Assembly (NCBI GenBank): GCA_963576735.1 | Contig: OY755177.1 | Location: 15,190,001 to 15,254,000, forward strand | Direction of reading: 5' to 3' | From: Bedellia somnulentella | Lineage: Eukaryota > Arthropoda > Insecta > Lepidoptera > Bedelliidae | DNA length: 64,000 nt | Shown here: piece by piece, positions 32,450-48,300 of the stretch | How the letters are laid out: each line of letters starts with the position of its first letter | Position numbering within the stretch: position 1 is the first letter of the stretch | Position numbers and translations under genes: made by a program | Notes under the pieces: generated by a model | The model's input: only the letters and a program-made list of their open reading frames with translations | Told to the model about the DNA's origin: nothing | The model's database searches: none

Positions 32450-33227
32450 CCAGTTATGGAAAATGTATGAGTTTTCGGTAAAACTTCAGATGGCAAATAA
32501 CTGACGAAATTGGCAAGTTTTTAAAAATAATTTTGGAGACGTTTTTGGGATAAGCTTTTTTTTTTAAATCGATTCAAAAGAGATCTTTAATTTAAACATT
32601 TTAACAAACTTAGGATTCAACATTTTTTTAATAACTTAATAGTAGCATATCGGCTCACAATTGCTTTTGTTTTTGCAAGTGCTACTGTTCACCTATTTCA
32701 GAAAAAAAATAAAGCTTGTATCGCAACAATTGATGTCTCTGTGACCAATAATGTCAAATAAGCCAAGGTGAAATAAAATCATATCTCGAAAACTACAAAA
32801 AGTCGCAGAACATACATGGGGGTAATTCGGGTACCCCTAGGGGTATTCTGTCCTTGGACTTCCGCTTGACACTAATTCTTGCGACACCCTGTATAAGTAA
32901 TTAATTAAATATATTATCAAATTAACTTAAGAAAACTGCAGATACATACCTATATTTTAAATTATAATATTATCAAACCATAAAATAATAATTAACATTG
33001 CGATAACTTGTTTCATTTTTTGTTACTTATTAGCAACTATCTTTGAATTACGTCAAGACCTAACTTTGGCAGGTCACGTGTCTGATAGATAATATCTTAT
33101 ACCTATATTACTTAGTTGTTTGTCCACATTTGTTAACGAATTTCGCGATAGTAGTTATCATCAGTAATACGGTAATAATATTGTTCTCCAGTCTTCGATA
33201 CATCCCAGACGAGGCTGGTGCAACAAG
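32450..33227. other. P450 upstream region
   Basis: AT-rich, no clear promoter motif; the 5' UTR probably starts within 150 bp of the ATG. Confidence 0.35.
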
Positions 33228-33324
33228 ATGATCATCAGTGCAACTGTTTTGGTGATATTAATACCAATCGTTGTTCTTTATCTATTGAAAAAGGCATATG
33301 AAAGACCGGATAATTTCCCACCTG
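33228..33324 (+). CDS. P450 exon 1 (membrane anchor)
   Basis: ATG at 33228 starts MIISATVLVILIPIVVLYLL, an ER signal anchor, and the exon ends in the proline hinge FPP-G with donor gtaagg splitting a Gly codon. Confidence 0.82.
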
Positions 33325-36300
33325 GTAAGGAATATTTTTCCCACATACATCAATCAGTAGTTAAATTATGTACAACAGTGAAACGATAATATTATATATT
33401 AGATGTTACTCATTTGATTGTTAGTTGCTTATTTCTAAGCTTCTTGATGAATATTAGTTTAGTATATAAGAAGTAAGGGGTTCAACAAAGATCCTTAAGT
33501 AACTATTTCGACGTCTCTTAGCATAGCGTAGCGTTCATTACTACTGAATGTCTTGCACATCATTCTGTATTTTAAAGTAAATAATGATAACTATAAATAA
33601 AATTATTTGTTTACTTGGTTCTTCAAATAACACAATGATCGAATGTAAAACCTATCATATAAATATCTTTGGTGGAGTAATCAAAAAGTTAAATAGTATT
33701 GAGTTTTACTGATTTTTACTTTAAGTACTAAGAACATTGAATAATTATTTCATTATTCAAATTATAATTTAAAAACCATATACCATATCATAACTTCCCG
33801 CTTACAAACAAATAAACACTTTACGGCAGCGGGCTAGTAATCGCAATGCACATAATAATTTGTAAACAAAGACTTCGGTCCATTTTATTCTTAGATGGTA
33901 TTATGATATATAGAGATGGAATTGCGCTGTGCTGGAAGGTATTATATTATTAAGTTTCCAAAAAAAGCTCAGCTATCTAACTGTTCATCACAATACATTG
34001 TACATATTCAAATATTTTATATTTTATTTATTTTATTATTTATTTAGTTTGAGTATATGTATGTACTTATGTTTATTTTATTTATTTTCAATATAAAATG
34101 TGAGTCAGTAAACGTTTCCTAGTGAAAACTGCTCTACCGGTTTATAAAATATTAGATTAGCACCCCTGATTCATGCGGGTAGTGTAATTTTGAATAATTA
34201 AGATTTCCTCAATCACTGCTCACTCTTTATGAAATTAAGCGCGCTGTATAACCTGTGATTCTAGTGAAGGTTGTAAGCTTCTAGGATTATTTATTTATTT
34301 TATTGGATTGTGAATTCGTACACACACACAAACAAATATTTTATCTTTATAATAATAAATAGGTATAAATAAAATAAAACAAGCAAAATCGTAAAACATG
34401 GATTACTTGTAGTATCTGTGCTAGTAGCAAAGGCTTTAAATTTATACATACACTAGCTGACCCCACAGACTTCGTATTGTCATAAGTGTAGACTTTCACG
34501 TCGTCAAACTGAAATATTTAACTGACCTGTTGAGGGTCTCTGTCATGCGATGAGAAAAAAGGTGTTTTTCATAGCGTCCTCACAATTTTTTCACTTCATA
34601 AGTTTTAAGTTTATAAGTATAGTAGTTTCGGCTGAGCATTGATTCTTAGTCAGTTAGTCTATTTAACCATTTTTTAAGAAAATTTATTGATCTCTTAATT
34701 TTTCTGAGATAAAAAGTGTCCTATTGTGTTAATTAGATCATTATCTGGCTTCCTGTAAATTTTATTTTAAATGCGTTCTGAGAATTAGTCTTCATTTAGC
34801 TACAAACACATAAACATCAAAACTTTCACATTTATAATATTAATAGGATTAGGCTTAAACATAAGCTTCTCGCGCAGGTGACCTCGCTCGCCGGCCAGCG
34901 CAGCGTCTTGTCTTGCGCTTCATGCACGCGTTTAATTTTGTTACGGAGTAATTTTAAAATTGTAATATCTACTAAGATGTTTATTTAAATTAAGTGATGT
35001 CAAGGACAATTTTGTTCTCACTTAAATACTCTCAATCAACAACATATTTATTAGGATAAAGATTAATATTATGTTGACACATTATGGCAATTATGCATTA
35101 AATTCGACCAAATTTATTTACCATAAAAATGGTTATAGTAAGTGAAACTTAAAAGTTAGACATATACTGTCGCGAGCATTTTTTTAGATCATTTAAAGAG
35201 AAATAATTCTTTAATACATTTTTTTTGGGTAACTTAAACCGTTTACGCAGCGCAAACAACGGAAGCCTTAGTATGAATAATTATCCCCGTTTTTGCAACA
35301 TTATTCGCTGATAGTTTGCTCCTGTTGGTCGCAGCGTGATGATATATAGCCTTAAACCTTCCTCAATAAATGGACTATCCATCACAAAAAGAATTTTTCA
35401 ATTTGATTGGGTAGCTCCTGAGATCCTATCGTTCAAACAAACAAACTCTTCAGCTTTATAATATTAGTATAGATAGACAGGACATATTACACTTAGTTTG
35501 TACGCTAAGACTTGTTACATATAGGTAACAAGTCGTTTAGTCTGTGGTAAGTCGTCCGCGAGGAAGTAAGTCTTAGGCATTATCAATTGAATTTTCGAAA
35601 GAAAAACGAATATGCCGAAGTGCGCGTTACGTCATTGTAAATCTAAATATGGAGTGCAAGTAGAAGACAAAATCTGTTTATTTTCGTAACTATTAATATT
35701 TTTAATCATTTATTTTAAGTGTTTCATTTTATATTTCTAAGAAATGACTAGAATTTATTGTTATTTAAAACAGCGGCATCTATTGATTTGGGTTGTTGTA
35801 TTTGTACTGTATTTTAAAATATGCATATAGGTATAAGTTTAAATATCTGAATTGATGTTTTAATGAAAAGTTATAACGTTTTTTATTTAAATATTGTTTG
35901 ATTATTCTGCTGTCTATACAGAAAATAAGACTATGACGCATTTACAATAACTAAAATAATTAATAAAAAAAACACTCCTTAAAATTTGTATAACTATGGC
36001 CTGATTGCATTGAATGAAGTCCCTCAAAAAAGTTTTGTTAGTTTCCTTTTCCATCGTTTTATTTTATTTTATAAGTAAGTTTTAGTTTTCATTTGGTAAG
36101 TTTAGTTTGGTAAAATAAGTTTTAATGTGAAGTTAAAAATAAAAATAAAAAAAAAACTTTTTTTACCTCATTCAACAAGTTCTTTAAACAAATTAGATAA
36201 CCATGGACATCACTAGCATTCCTAGTACCTTAATACAACTAACGCCATCGAACATACAAAAGCTGAATTATTTCATCTGTTAGAAAAATGCATTAGTTAT

Positions 36301-39300
36301 TCCAGTGAACGCTAGATTGCGTTTTTCTTTCCAAGATTAGAGGTTTTAGTATGAAGTGTCCCATCTATGTTCTAGTAAGTATAGTTTAATATCTTTGGCT
36401 AGTAGTTATATCGTACTCAATTGCTTTTAAAAAAAAGACTATAATTTTGGAATAACTCTGAATAGGTGTGTCTTAAAATTTACCCTGGGCCTGCCCCCTA
36501 TCACGTGAGTACACTGTCCATGCAAAACGTGGGTACTCTGAACACCATGTGACAAAATTTATCTATTGGTATTTTTTGCTATTCATTTACTCCCGACTTT
36601 TGTATTTCGCATGTAATCTCTCTATACGGTATAACCGACCTTAACAACTTTTTTTTTGCTCTAAATTTCGACACGTCACCTAGTTTAAATAGCGTACACG
36701 GTGACTCACTGCTGGACAAAGGTATCATAATTTTAAACCCACACATTCTTGACCCACCCTGATTGAAACTTGTCCTGGTCATACCTTCATCCCCTTCTGG
36801 GCCTACCCCTTGGCATGCTCTTGGCGTAGCCAATTTCATATACATGATGAGTTCATGAAAGTTAATTATAACTCTCAAGACTCAAACGTTCCAGCAGTAT
36901 ATCCCCAAAGAAAAGGCCGAGGTACTAATACTTCTGAACATCACGTGACATTATTGTCCCCTGTTGTTCAGAGTATCTAGGCTTTGCTTGGACATTGTAT
37001 TCACGTGTTAGGGGACAGGCCTATTGTAGATTATAAATAAACACGACTAAAATTCTGGATATTTGGAGGAATTATTTTTTTAACTCTAAATTAGTTTTTT
37101 TGTATCAGAAATAAAAACATTGTTATATTTTTTAGTTTTTAATTCCTTAATGATGATGTAATGCTTACGACACCCATGGGTAGAAATGGGTAGAGACATT
37201 CTAAGCCAGCACTACAACTGAGACATAAAAGCTCCCTTAACCCAAATAAGGTCTCAAACAGGAATAAATGAATCAAATACTAAATCAAGGATGACCTAGA
37301 TTCTTAACCTATGGACCTCTTCTGGGAGAGAGAGATTATTCAGACGCAAACATTGACAACCGGCTAAGTAGAAAAGGGATAAACAAATTCGTAAATACAT
37401 ATAAAATAGTTTAAGTTTAGCTGAGCTGCCATTATATGATTATGAGTTGCTATAGGAACACTTCCATTAAACAGACATATTAGGGCTTTCATTTATTTTT
37501 CCCTTCCATTTCCGTATGTTAAATTAATTTTATCCTGGTTGTGTAAAGAATAGAAAAATAACTTTCCCAGTAACACTTTATTTCTACCATCTTGATTCCT
37601 GTCAACTTCCAAATGTGGCTGCGGAGTTTCTAGATCTGAAGCTCTGGCTACCCCTTTTTGGGATTTATGGCAGTGGGTATATGCATGTATGTATGTTGAT
37701 GAGATAGTATCATTAACGATTAGCCAGCGTTCTCATTCTCATAACCTAATTATTTTTTTATAAACATATTATCTCAAAATATTTACTATTTTAGAACATA
37801 ATTCATAAAAACATGTTTCCCAATCTTGACATCTATCTATCTATTAAGACTGTACCGAGGTCAAAACTGTAAATTGAAGGAAAATAAATAAAAACCGGTA
37901 GAATATGTTTAATTTTCGATACTGAAGCCTTTGCGCTTTCTGAAAAAAATGTCTGTCTGTCTGTATGTCCGGTCATCACGTTAATTCTACCTGACGGATC
38001 TTGATCCAATTTGGTATGCATGTAGCTTATACATCTGGCCAATATTATTTATCCCGGATTTCACAAGGGTTCCCACAGGGGCATAAAAAAACATAACTTT
38101 TTCATGGTTCCCTATATTTACACGATTCATTTTTTCATTGAACGACTTTATCAGACTCTTTATTAATAGTCTTTTGAAAAAAATAAGGGCTTCATCCATT
38201 TTCATCAAAATAAATGTCCATTTAATTGTTTGTCAATAGTATGCCTACTAGATATATAGGTTATCAAAAATTTGGATCCTACACCAACGTCTTCGTGGCG
38301 TAGCGGTATACCGTTTGGTTAGTACTAAACGAACAGAAGACTCTTAATGCGATTATTTTTGCTTTTGTGTTAGCTTAGAATAATAGGTAGCACTAATCCT
38401 TCTTTTTCACATTCAACTATGCGAATATGTATGAATAAAGATAATTGAAAGTAAATTGTATGAGTTTTGCGTAATCATTTGGTAGGTCTGAGAATATATT
38501 TTATAACTTTTTATTTTTTAAGTATTTTTAAACTAATATTCCCGTAGACATATTATGCTATACTTACGCATAAATTAATATTCTGTTCAAGCCTCAGAAT
38601 GCATAGTTGGTATATAATAGCACATATCTCAATTTTAATTTAGTGCCGCAATCTATGACTGATTGGCTGCAATCTCTCACACATCATCAACAACGGTTGG
38701 TGTAGGGGGCAGCACCGGGCCGACACCGCATCGCCAAACTGCTATACATACTTACTAAAGATATTCTCATTTTTGAACATAGAAACTTTGTACAAAATGG
38801 TTTGTTTCATGATTCTTATGAACAACTTGTGGATCGTCCCAGCTTCGCACGGGTAGCGTTGTTTTTTTAAATATCTGAGGTTTCTTTCTTCAGTCACTGC
38901 TCAAGCATTGTGAAATTCAGCGCAATGTTTTCAATTTATTAAATTTATAGCACTCCCTAAACAGTGTAGTTTGGTGATTTTAAATGCGCTTTGATGAACG
39001 GTTCAGTATTTCCGTTTAATAGCAAATTTGAAATAAAACGCTATGAAGTATTTAAAACAGTCTAAAAAATAAATCATTACGTGATGTAGGATGCAACTAC
39101 TGGCGCCATCTAGTATGTTATATGTAAACTAGTAAAGATTTGGTTTTGATCACGGGCGCGATGGCTTATTTTATGTATAATTTCGGTGTTTGTCTACCGA
39201 TTTCTATGATTCTTTTTTTATTGAATAGGTAATAATGTAACCTTTTTTAAATTAGGGATGAGTGAGAGGTTTACAAACGTAAGAGTAAACAAATATAATC

Positions 39301-42300
39301 AGAATGTTCCGAACTGCTAAGCTATCAGGAATTACACGTGTTATTGTGAGTCAACCGTAAAAGATAGACATAAACAGCTGAGGATTTTTTTTTAGAAAAT
39401 TTTATGAAAAATATTTCTGTCGCACTTGATTTCTATGTAAGTTTAACCATTGAGGCTGCACACGCGACGGAAGCTTAAAAAATGGAGTAACTTCTCCCGT
39501 TTTCCCAAAATTCCCCTTTACTACTCAGCTGGAAAGTATACAAAAACCTGCGCAAGTGTATGAAGAATAATTGTACCAAGTTTCGTTAAAATCCGTCGAA
39601 TAGTTTTTGTTTCCATAAGGAACATACAAACCGACAGACAGACAGACAGACAGACAGACAAAAATTTTACTGATTGCATTTTTGGCATCAGTATCGATCC
39701 CTAATCACCACCTGATGGTTATTTTGAAAATATATTTCATGTACAGAATTGACCTCTCTACAGATTTATTATAAGTATAGATTAAAAATGTTTTTTGGAA
39801 TTCACCCCCTAAGGGATTAAAATTTAGTATACAGATTTTATACATTTCTGTATCTAGAAATTTGAAACTTGATACAATTGACTGATATAAGGCAAGACAA
39901 GTAGACACTACAGAAAGGAATATTTGAAATTCAGCTATCAATCATTCATGAGTATATACTAAGGGTAGCCAAAGCTTCAGAGATAGTAATGCTTAATCCA
40001 CTTTTGGAAGTTTAATGGGGAAAAGGTAGTCAAATGGGTCTCCAACTGCATCGCCCAATAATCACTTAAAAAGCCTCAATGTTCTTTATATCTATTACAA
40101 AGCCCACGGGAATATAAATATAAAAAAACAGATCTTTTAAGATAGTGTTTTGTTATTTGAATGTAAACAGAATGCAAAAAATGTAGTCCACGCGGACGTA
40201 GTCGCGGGTTAAAAACTAGTTCTTTATATAGCTGTTTGGTCTTGGCTTAGCATAGCACAGACTATTTTTTTTTCGTGGTTGTTGTAAAAGGTGTATTGGG
40301 ATTTTAGGGCTTTTCAAGTGGTTTTGGGCGAGTGGCTGGAAGCCTATCACCTACCGTTGGCATAATTCGTTTGTACTTTACATAAGTATTTTAATGATTT
40401 GTAGTCAATCAATGGAATGAAACTAAATATTCTGTTACAAGAAACAATATTTTAACACCAACCAACTGAATATGAACATATACTCACGGCTGTAAATTCC
40501 TACTAGGTTGGCATGGGACCGTCGGATGCTAATAAAAGGAGCGAAGCGAGCAATTGCCTGATTCTCAGATATTACTTATCGTTAAACGATTTATTCTACG
40601 CGTTGCTATGCAATTTGTTATGATTCTTTGAATATACTTGTTGGTTTACCTAAACGCGTGATTGATTCTACACAAAACTGTAAAGGAGTTAAGAGTCCTG
40701 ATTTTGGAAAACTTAAATTGCTAAAAATTTTTATTGTTTGAAAAAAACATAAACATATACCCGGCTTAATTACGTCAAATTACCTTTAAAGCAGTTGGAA
40801 TACAGCAAAGTAGTACGATACATACATACATACATACATATACTCACGGCTATAAATCCCTAGTAGGGGTAGCCAGAGCTAACGAATTAGAAATTCCTCA
40901 GCCACTTTTGGACGTTGCGTGGGGAAAAGATGGTAAAATAAAGGTTGTTGGTGATGGGTCTCCAACCGCATCGCTCAAAAATCCCTTAAAAAGCCCCAAT
41001 ACCGTTAGTCGCCTCTTACGTACACCCACCGGAAGAAAAGGGGTAGTGCTATTCTAAGCCGACACTACACAGCAAGTACGATACTATACAAAAAAATAGC
41101 TTTGTTTTTATTATGTTAGTCTATGTAAAAAAGTTTGAAGTTAATAATAGAGCAAAACGGAGTCTAAATAGCTAAATACCTATTATCTTTGAAAAAGGTT
41201 TGTTCAAGAAATTTTTCGTTCAAAAAACTTTTGGGAAAAATGTTCTAGAACTTGAGTATTAGCGTTCAAAATGAAAATGAATGAATATGAAAAAAATCTA
41301 TTACCACGCGCTGGCATTGTTTACGTAATTTTTCCATAGACTAACATTGTAATTTTTTAAAGGTGATTATTTCTCCGTGGTACATCCGATTTTTATCAAA
41401 ATTGACATAAACCATCTATACATGGTCCTTTACCACCGTGCAAAATTTCAGGGTTCTGAGTTGAGCCGTTTAGGAAGAGTACGATCACAACGAAATGCAG
41501 AAGTCGGGGGTAAATGGAGCTTCGCTCCAATAAGGGGTAGCCAGAGCTGAGGAACTAGAAGTTCCTCGGCCACTTTCGGAGTAGAGTGGGGAAAAGATGG
41601 TAAAAATAAAGGTTGTTGGTGATGGGTCTCCAACCGCATCGCCCAAAATTCCCTTAATAGCTCCAATACCGTTAGTCGCCTCTTACGTACACCCACCGGG
41701 AGAAATGGGGTAGTGCTATTCTAAGCAGACACTACACAGCAAAAATTAAAATTAAGTATATTCATTTATATTATATTTATTTATGGTATATTTATATTAT
41801 TTTTTTTACGTTTGAGGTTGTATATTTAACATCCTTGATGGTACTTGATTTCGACTATAGACTGTGACAATTATCAATTAAGAAAACCTAATTAAAACGT
41901 TTGAAGACATCATAATAAAATTAAGTTATTTATAAGAAGTCAAAATGATAAATTATTACTTCTACAATACAATACAATGTAGTCATAACACGTGCTCGTT
42001 TATCAGGGTTAATTAACGACAAAGGAAAGATGTTTATGGTTAATATATGTAAATATAAATCCCTAGAAGGGGTAGCCAGAGCTAAGGAATTAGAAAATCC
42101 TCAGCCACTTTTGGAAAGTTGAGTGGGGAAAGATGGTAAAATAAAGGTTGTTGGTGATGGGTCTCCAACTGTATAACACAAAAATCCCCTAATAGCCCCA
42201 ATACCGTTAGTCGCCTCTTACGTACACCCACCGGAAGAAATGGGGTAGTGTTATTCTAAGCCGACACTACACAGCATAATATACATACATACTCTATTAT

Positions 42301-45300
42301 GTTACAATATACCCAAAATAATAGAAACATTTTACTTGAATACGTTCGAACAAAAGTACCTAATTTTGTGCATCAATAATTTCGTTTTCATTTAAGTTTC
42401 AGTGTTCCTAATATCTTACAATTCCGTATATAACATGTTGGCTGTGTACTGGCGGCTTAGAAAAGCACAAACTCATTTCTTCCTCCTGTCGTTAGAGGCA
42501 ACTTAGGGTGTTGAAGCTTTTTGATTGCGGCGGGTGATGAACCCATCATCAAATCTTTTATTTAGACATCTTTTCCTCACATATCTTCTAAAACTGTCTT
42601 AATCTACGGCTCGGCCTTTTTATGATTCATAGCCAGTACATGAATGTATGAACAGTACAGGTACAGTGGTTTCATTTCAAAATAGAAAACCAAAATTATT
42701 ATTTATGTCATCAAAACACAAACCTACACTCTTGACCTGGTTATTTAAATAAGCTAATAAAAGTAGCGTTAGTTGAACTAAACAGGTTTTAATTATTTAG
42801 GGCCACCAAGATTACCCGTTTATGGCTCGTATTGGTTTGTACTGGCGATCGAGTATAGCAATTTGGCCGCTGCTTTCCTAACTCTCGGGCGAAGATATAA
42901 AACCAAAATAGTTGGTTGTTTCTTGGCTAATATTCCCACCATCGTGGTCAATGACCCCGCTCTGCTGAAGGAAACGCTGAACAATGAATGCTATGATGGC
43001 CGCATGGACATCATTCTCGGCAGATTGAGGTCTTATTGGAAGAGACTTGGTAAGTGTTATGTTAGAGCAATTTAGTATTTTTTACCTAATGTGTTTAAAA
43101 AAGCGACCTAGCGATGTCAAGGTACCAATTAGGTATATGTTTTGGGAAAGCATATTCTGAAGAAAGGGTTCGATTCCCGGTGTAAATATATGTATAGTAT
43201 GACAATGCGTCGTTTTGAACGTATTCGGCGTTGAATTCTGATATATAAATGGAAAGATAAGATGAAAGAAATAGTTTATTTGTATGGTATGTATTTCCCT
43301 ATCCTAAGATCAAGAGATGTGACAAAACTGGCAGGTTTTCACTGATTCCTTTAAAATAAGACGTCATTAAAAATATTTAACACCGTGTTTTTTACTTACC
43401 AGCTATAACTGGGCATTGATGGAGCAATATTAAAAGTATATGATGAAACACACCGTTTATTCACAATATAATATTTAATATTATAATACTTCTCGAAACA
43501 AAACGTGTCATTTAAAAAAAATACAACATGAAAAGTAACAGAAAATGCATAAAGAAGAAATAAAGCAAACCGAACCGAACTGAACACGCGACCTCGGGTA
43601 TACGCCCCCGTCGCTCTGCCAATTGAGCTACCGTGCCAGCGCGAAATTCTTCTATCTTTTGTTTCTTTTTACACTTTTAAGTAGTATTTGCGTTCCCTAC
43701 CTCCTTCTTTATTAGTAATGAGGTTTTCATGAACAAAAACATTCATAAAACAGAAAATGCAAAGAAATTCCAGAACATTCTAATCACCATGCTCTCCTTT
43801 GGGCTGATTCTATTGGCTTTGGCTAACCTAATTAAGAACAACCAAATACATAAGTAATTGATAATAATAATAAATAATAATACGTTTTAAGGTATATTTT
43901 TCACCGATGGCTACTTCTGGCATCTTCAAAGGCGTTTTTCTCTGCGATACATGAGGGACTTCGGCTTCGGTCGGAGAGACGATACCTTGGAGTCCGTCCT
44001 GGCTCATGAGATCAAGGAAATGATTGACATGAGAGTCAGCGGCCCCAAATATCCTGTAGAAGAAGTTAGTATATTTTTTTGGAATTTAGAAATTAAGAAA
44101 GAAAGAACGATAAACATTTATTTACAACTATACCACACACCGAATAAGAATTATTAAAAGTTAACAAAAATTTAAATAATGAATGACAAAGTTGTAAAAG
44201 ATATATAAAGAATAAAAGGGAATATGTATGAAATTATTGTAACCTCTTAATGTAAAATTATTAAGAGGTTTGCCAAGATCGATTCTGCGAGCCCTACTAA
44301 TTGAAACTAATAGCCTTTATACATACATACGTAAACTCAATATACATATACTCATGGCAGAATATCCCTAGAAGGGATAGCCAGGGCTCCAAATAATTCC
44401 GCGGTAGCTTATGGAGCTTGAATGCGGAGAAGATTGCAAATAAAGGATATTGGTGATGGGTCTCCAAACGCGTCGCCCAACAACTTCATGAAAAGCCCCA
44501 AAACTCTTAGTCGACTCTTTCAACACCCACGGGTAGAAATGGGGTAGTGTTATTCTAAGTCTGCAAAGCACTAAATGTAATACTTATAACAATCTTGATA
44601 AATGAACCACATAATGATTTAAAAAAAGGCACATAGACGATCTCAGGATATGTATTCAAACTCAAGTCTCTTGCATTTTCTTAAAACATTACGAGTAATT
44701 TCGTTGTTTCAGGAAGTCGTGAAAGGAGATCTAATCTACTTGCCATATTTCTTCGCCGTTCCATTCCTGAATGGCATGGTACACGTATTTAGCGGCATGA
44801 CAGTTCCAAGACCTGGTAACCATGTTCTGTACGACTTGGCGAAGGGCGGTCTGCTCTTCCAAAGGAGTTCCGACGACGTAGGACGGGCAATCACGCAGAC
44901 TCCTTGGCTGAAAGACGTTTTGCCTAACTGGAGTGGTTTTAATGGACTGAGGAAAGGCAACCAGGTTTTCCTGGATTTTTATACAGTTAGTATCTTACTA
45001 ATAAATAACATAACATACATACATAACATAAACGTTCACGCCGTTTATCCCCGAAGGGGTTGGCAGAGGAACCAATACTTCTGAACTCACATGGCAGCGC
45101 CATCTAGTTTCCAAAGAAAGGTACCCACGTTTTGCTTGGACAGTGTACTCACGTGATAGGGGGCAGGCCTATCGCCGTTTTGTACGAATACACTGTCACA
45201 TGACTAAGTACAACTCAGCCATGTGGGTTTCCTCACGATGTTTTCCCTCACCGTTAACAACCATGATAAATTAACCACACATATGACTTTAGAAAAGACA

Positions 45301-48300
45301 AATTGGTGTAGGCTCGACCCAGGATTGGAACTCACGCCCTTCTGTTTTCGGGCGGGTGTTCTATCCACTGGACTATCATGTCTGCTAACAATAATATAAT
45401 AATAATAAGCTTTTATTGAACGTATGTATGTTCGATTTAAGTAAACGTAGTCTATGGCTTTTAAAGCCCTTGTAATACAAGTTCTACCCTACCTTTTGAA
45501 TAATAAGCTAATTGAAGCTGTCAATAAAATCAACTCACTTTTCTAAAGAAAGAGAAGATGGCCTTTGCCAGGGTGACTGGTGAACCACGATAAAATAGAT
45601 ATTTAATGTAACTTTATTTCACAAATTAATCACATTCACAATATAAATCCCAAGAAGGGGTAGCCAGAGCTTCGGAATGAGAAATTCCTCCGCCACTTCT
45701 GGAAGTTGGCTGGGGAAAAGATTGTAAAATACAAATAATTTAATCCAAATAAGATATTCCTTAGATGGTGTTTATTATTATATGTACATACATACATATA
45801 CGCACGGCTATAAATCCCTAAAAGGGGTAGCCCGAGCTAAGGAATTAGGAATTCCTCAGCCACTTTTGGAAAGTTATTATTATATGTGTGCTTTAGATTC
45901 AAGGAAGCAAAATAAACAAGTCTTACTAGTAATTTTTCTTTTCACACATATATTTTGAAAAACCTCCGCAACATTGTCTTATAAATCGCTTGTTGTTTTT
46001 ACATCGGGTTATTAGCGATTGAAGTGCAATCCTTAGAACTGGAAGCCATAATTATGTTCTCATTATTGGAGCTAATCAACACGTCCATTGTTTCATAATG
46101 ATGTTTTAATGTCTATTGAAAACACAGACATGTATTTGAATAGATGCCGCAAGTGCATGTACTTCGCGTGTAAAAACTGAGTAAAATTATCTTAGTTTAT
46201 CGCCATTTGATTGAGTCCGTGCTCGAACGTTCTCGGTGACAGATGTCAAGCTAAATATAAAAAATGCCCAATTGTGCCGTATTGAGTTGCAAAAACTATC
46301 TAAATAAAGCGGGACTAATTAATAGAAAGATTTCCTTTCATCGGTTGGTCACTTTATTATTAGATTATGTGGTTTTTATTGCAAAATCAATTATTTTGTG
46401 TTCGTTGTGGTTTTACACTGAAAAACTTTTAAACGAGTGTGTATCGCTTAATTTATAATACATTGCCGCTTTTAGTTACAAAGCTATCTAGTATGGCTTG
46501 CCTATTAAAACACGCAATGAACATCAAAATGAACGATATTTTCACCTGTCAATTAGCTACACGGTACGGTAGCTATTGTCATATTTCTGTCATTTTAAGC
46601 AAAATGTTTTGTACCTACACAGATAGTTGTATTCGATTCTAATTCTAATCGATTTTGGGACAAGAGAAATGATAATATTCGCGATGGATGTTCCATGCAT
46701 CTAAAATATTTTTATTACTACAATGTTTCTGTTAAATAATTAATTGGAATACTCTTGTTTTAACTTTGTTTTTATTTAATAAAAGAACAGTTTAGTTTTA
46801 GTTACAAGTTTTTCTCTAAGCTACATTTCTTAACGTGTGGTATGTGTCAGTCTTTATTTACTTCCTTCCTTCACTTAGTGTTGCCAATATAAATGTACAT
46901 ATATACACGAACACGCCTTCTTACATAAGTTCAAAGCTTCTTAAGTACTACAGTAATTATAATCATTTAGGGAACTATACTCCTTTAAATTTAGCATTTA
47001 CACATTACACATACACACATTTTTACACATTAAAATCCTTTTTTTACTTGTATTTGTTGCTATAGCGGCAACAGAAATACGTCATATGTGAAAATTTTAG
47101 CTTTCTAGTTATCACTGTTTATGAGATACAGCCTGGAGAAAAACAGACAACGAAAAAAAAATACTTGATTATTTTTCCTTCTCTACAAGTTATTTTTTTT
47201 TTAATCCGAATTAGTTCTGGGTTGTATTATATTTTGTCATAGCGCCTTCTACTGGCTTTCCTTTTTGTAGATAAAATTTCTTCTCGGGGTTTTTTTAAAT
47301 CATTTCGTAACTTTCCGAGAACAAATTATTAAAACTAGTTAATTAGGTAGGTTATCAATAAGGACAAGTTATTATAATAATAAAGGCTACTGAACTACTC
47401 ACTGACTAACTGACTCATTAACTCACTGATTTAGATCGTTGTTCTCCGAGAAGATGTAGTGGTGGAGGAAAATAATGTAGGAAGAGTTGCTCAGAATAAA
47501 AATGAGACCATGAGAAAATAGCGTTATTAAAAAACAGGTATAATTCTAGATTTATCATTCTTCTGTAAATTTATCATTCGTCTGTCGATGCACTCGAATA
47601 TAATCGATTGAATCGTTTACGCGCTGACGGGGAGTTCCCATCACTAAATTGCTCATGTGACGTCACAGTAGGTGGAAAAATAATGGCACGCTTGGTTTCT
47701 ATCAAGGATACTCTACACTAGGGATCGGCCCTAAACACTCTCGGAGCGTAGCAGGGGGCGTGGCCTATTGGCACTTAAAATGGCTGACCTAGGGTTGTAT
47801 CATGCAAGAATCAGAATAGAAAAATATCGATAAATTTGCCAACATGTTTATGTAGAAATAATTTATAACAACAGTGGGCACATACTTTTAATTTAGATCT
47901 AGATATTTTAACACCAGTTTTAAACCTTCGTTTCGCCACCATGGATCACACATCACCATGGATTTAACTCATGAACAATTTCGAGCGATAATTTATTATG
48001 TGGGGTAAGTTTTTTAACTTGCAGTGCATTGATCAGTGGTTCAGTGAGATTAATAATGGGTGCCATATGCTCAAGGACGACTTTAAATCGGTTGTCGTAC
48101 ACATAACATATACTTACTTACGGTTATAAATCCCTAGATGGGGTAGCCAGAGCTAAGGAATGACAAATTCCTCAGCCACCTTTGGGAAGTTGAGTGGGGA
48201 AAAGTTGGTAAAATAAAGGTTGTTAGTGATGGGTGTCCAACCGCATCGCCCAAAATTCCCTTATAACGCCGTTAAAAGTCCGTTAGTCGCCTCTTACGTA

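Noticed and set aside
39633..39660. GACA array as a CRISPR-like repeat
   Set aside because: A plain microsatellite in a LINE 3' end, without spacers.
46835..47065. A 76-codon Tyr/Leu-rich frame as a membrane peptide
   Set aside because: Composition follows the AT-rich DNA, with no splice or start context and no family resemblance.
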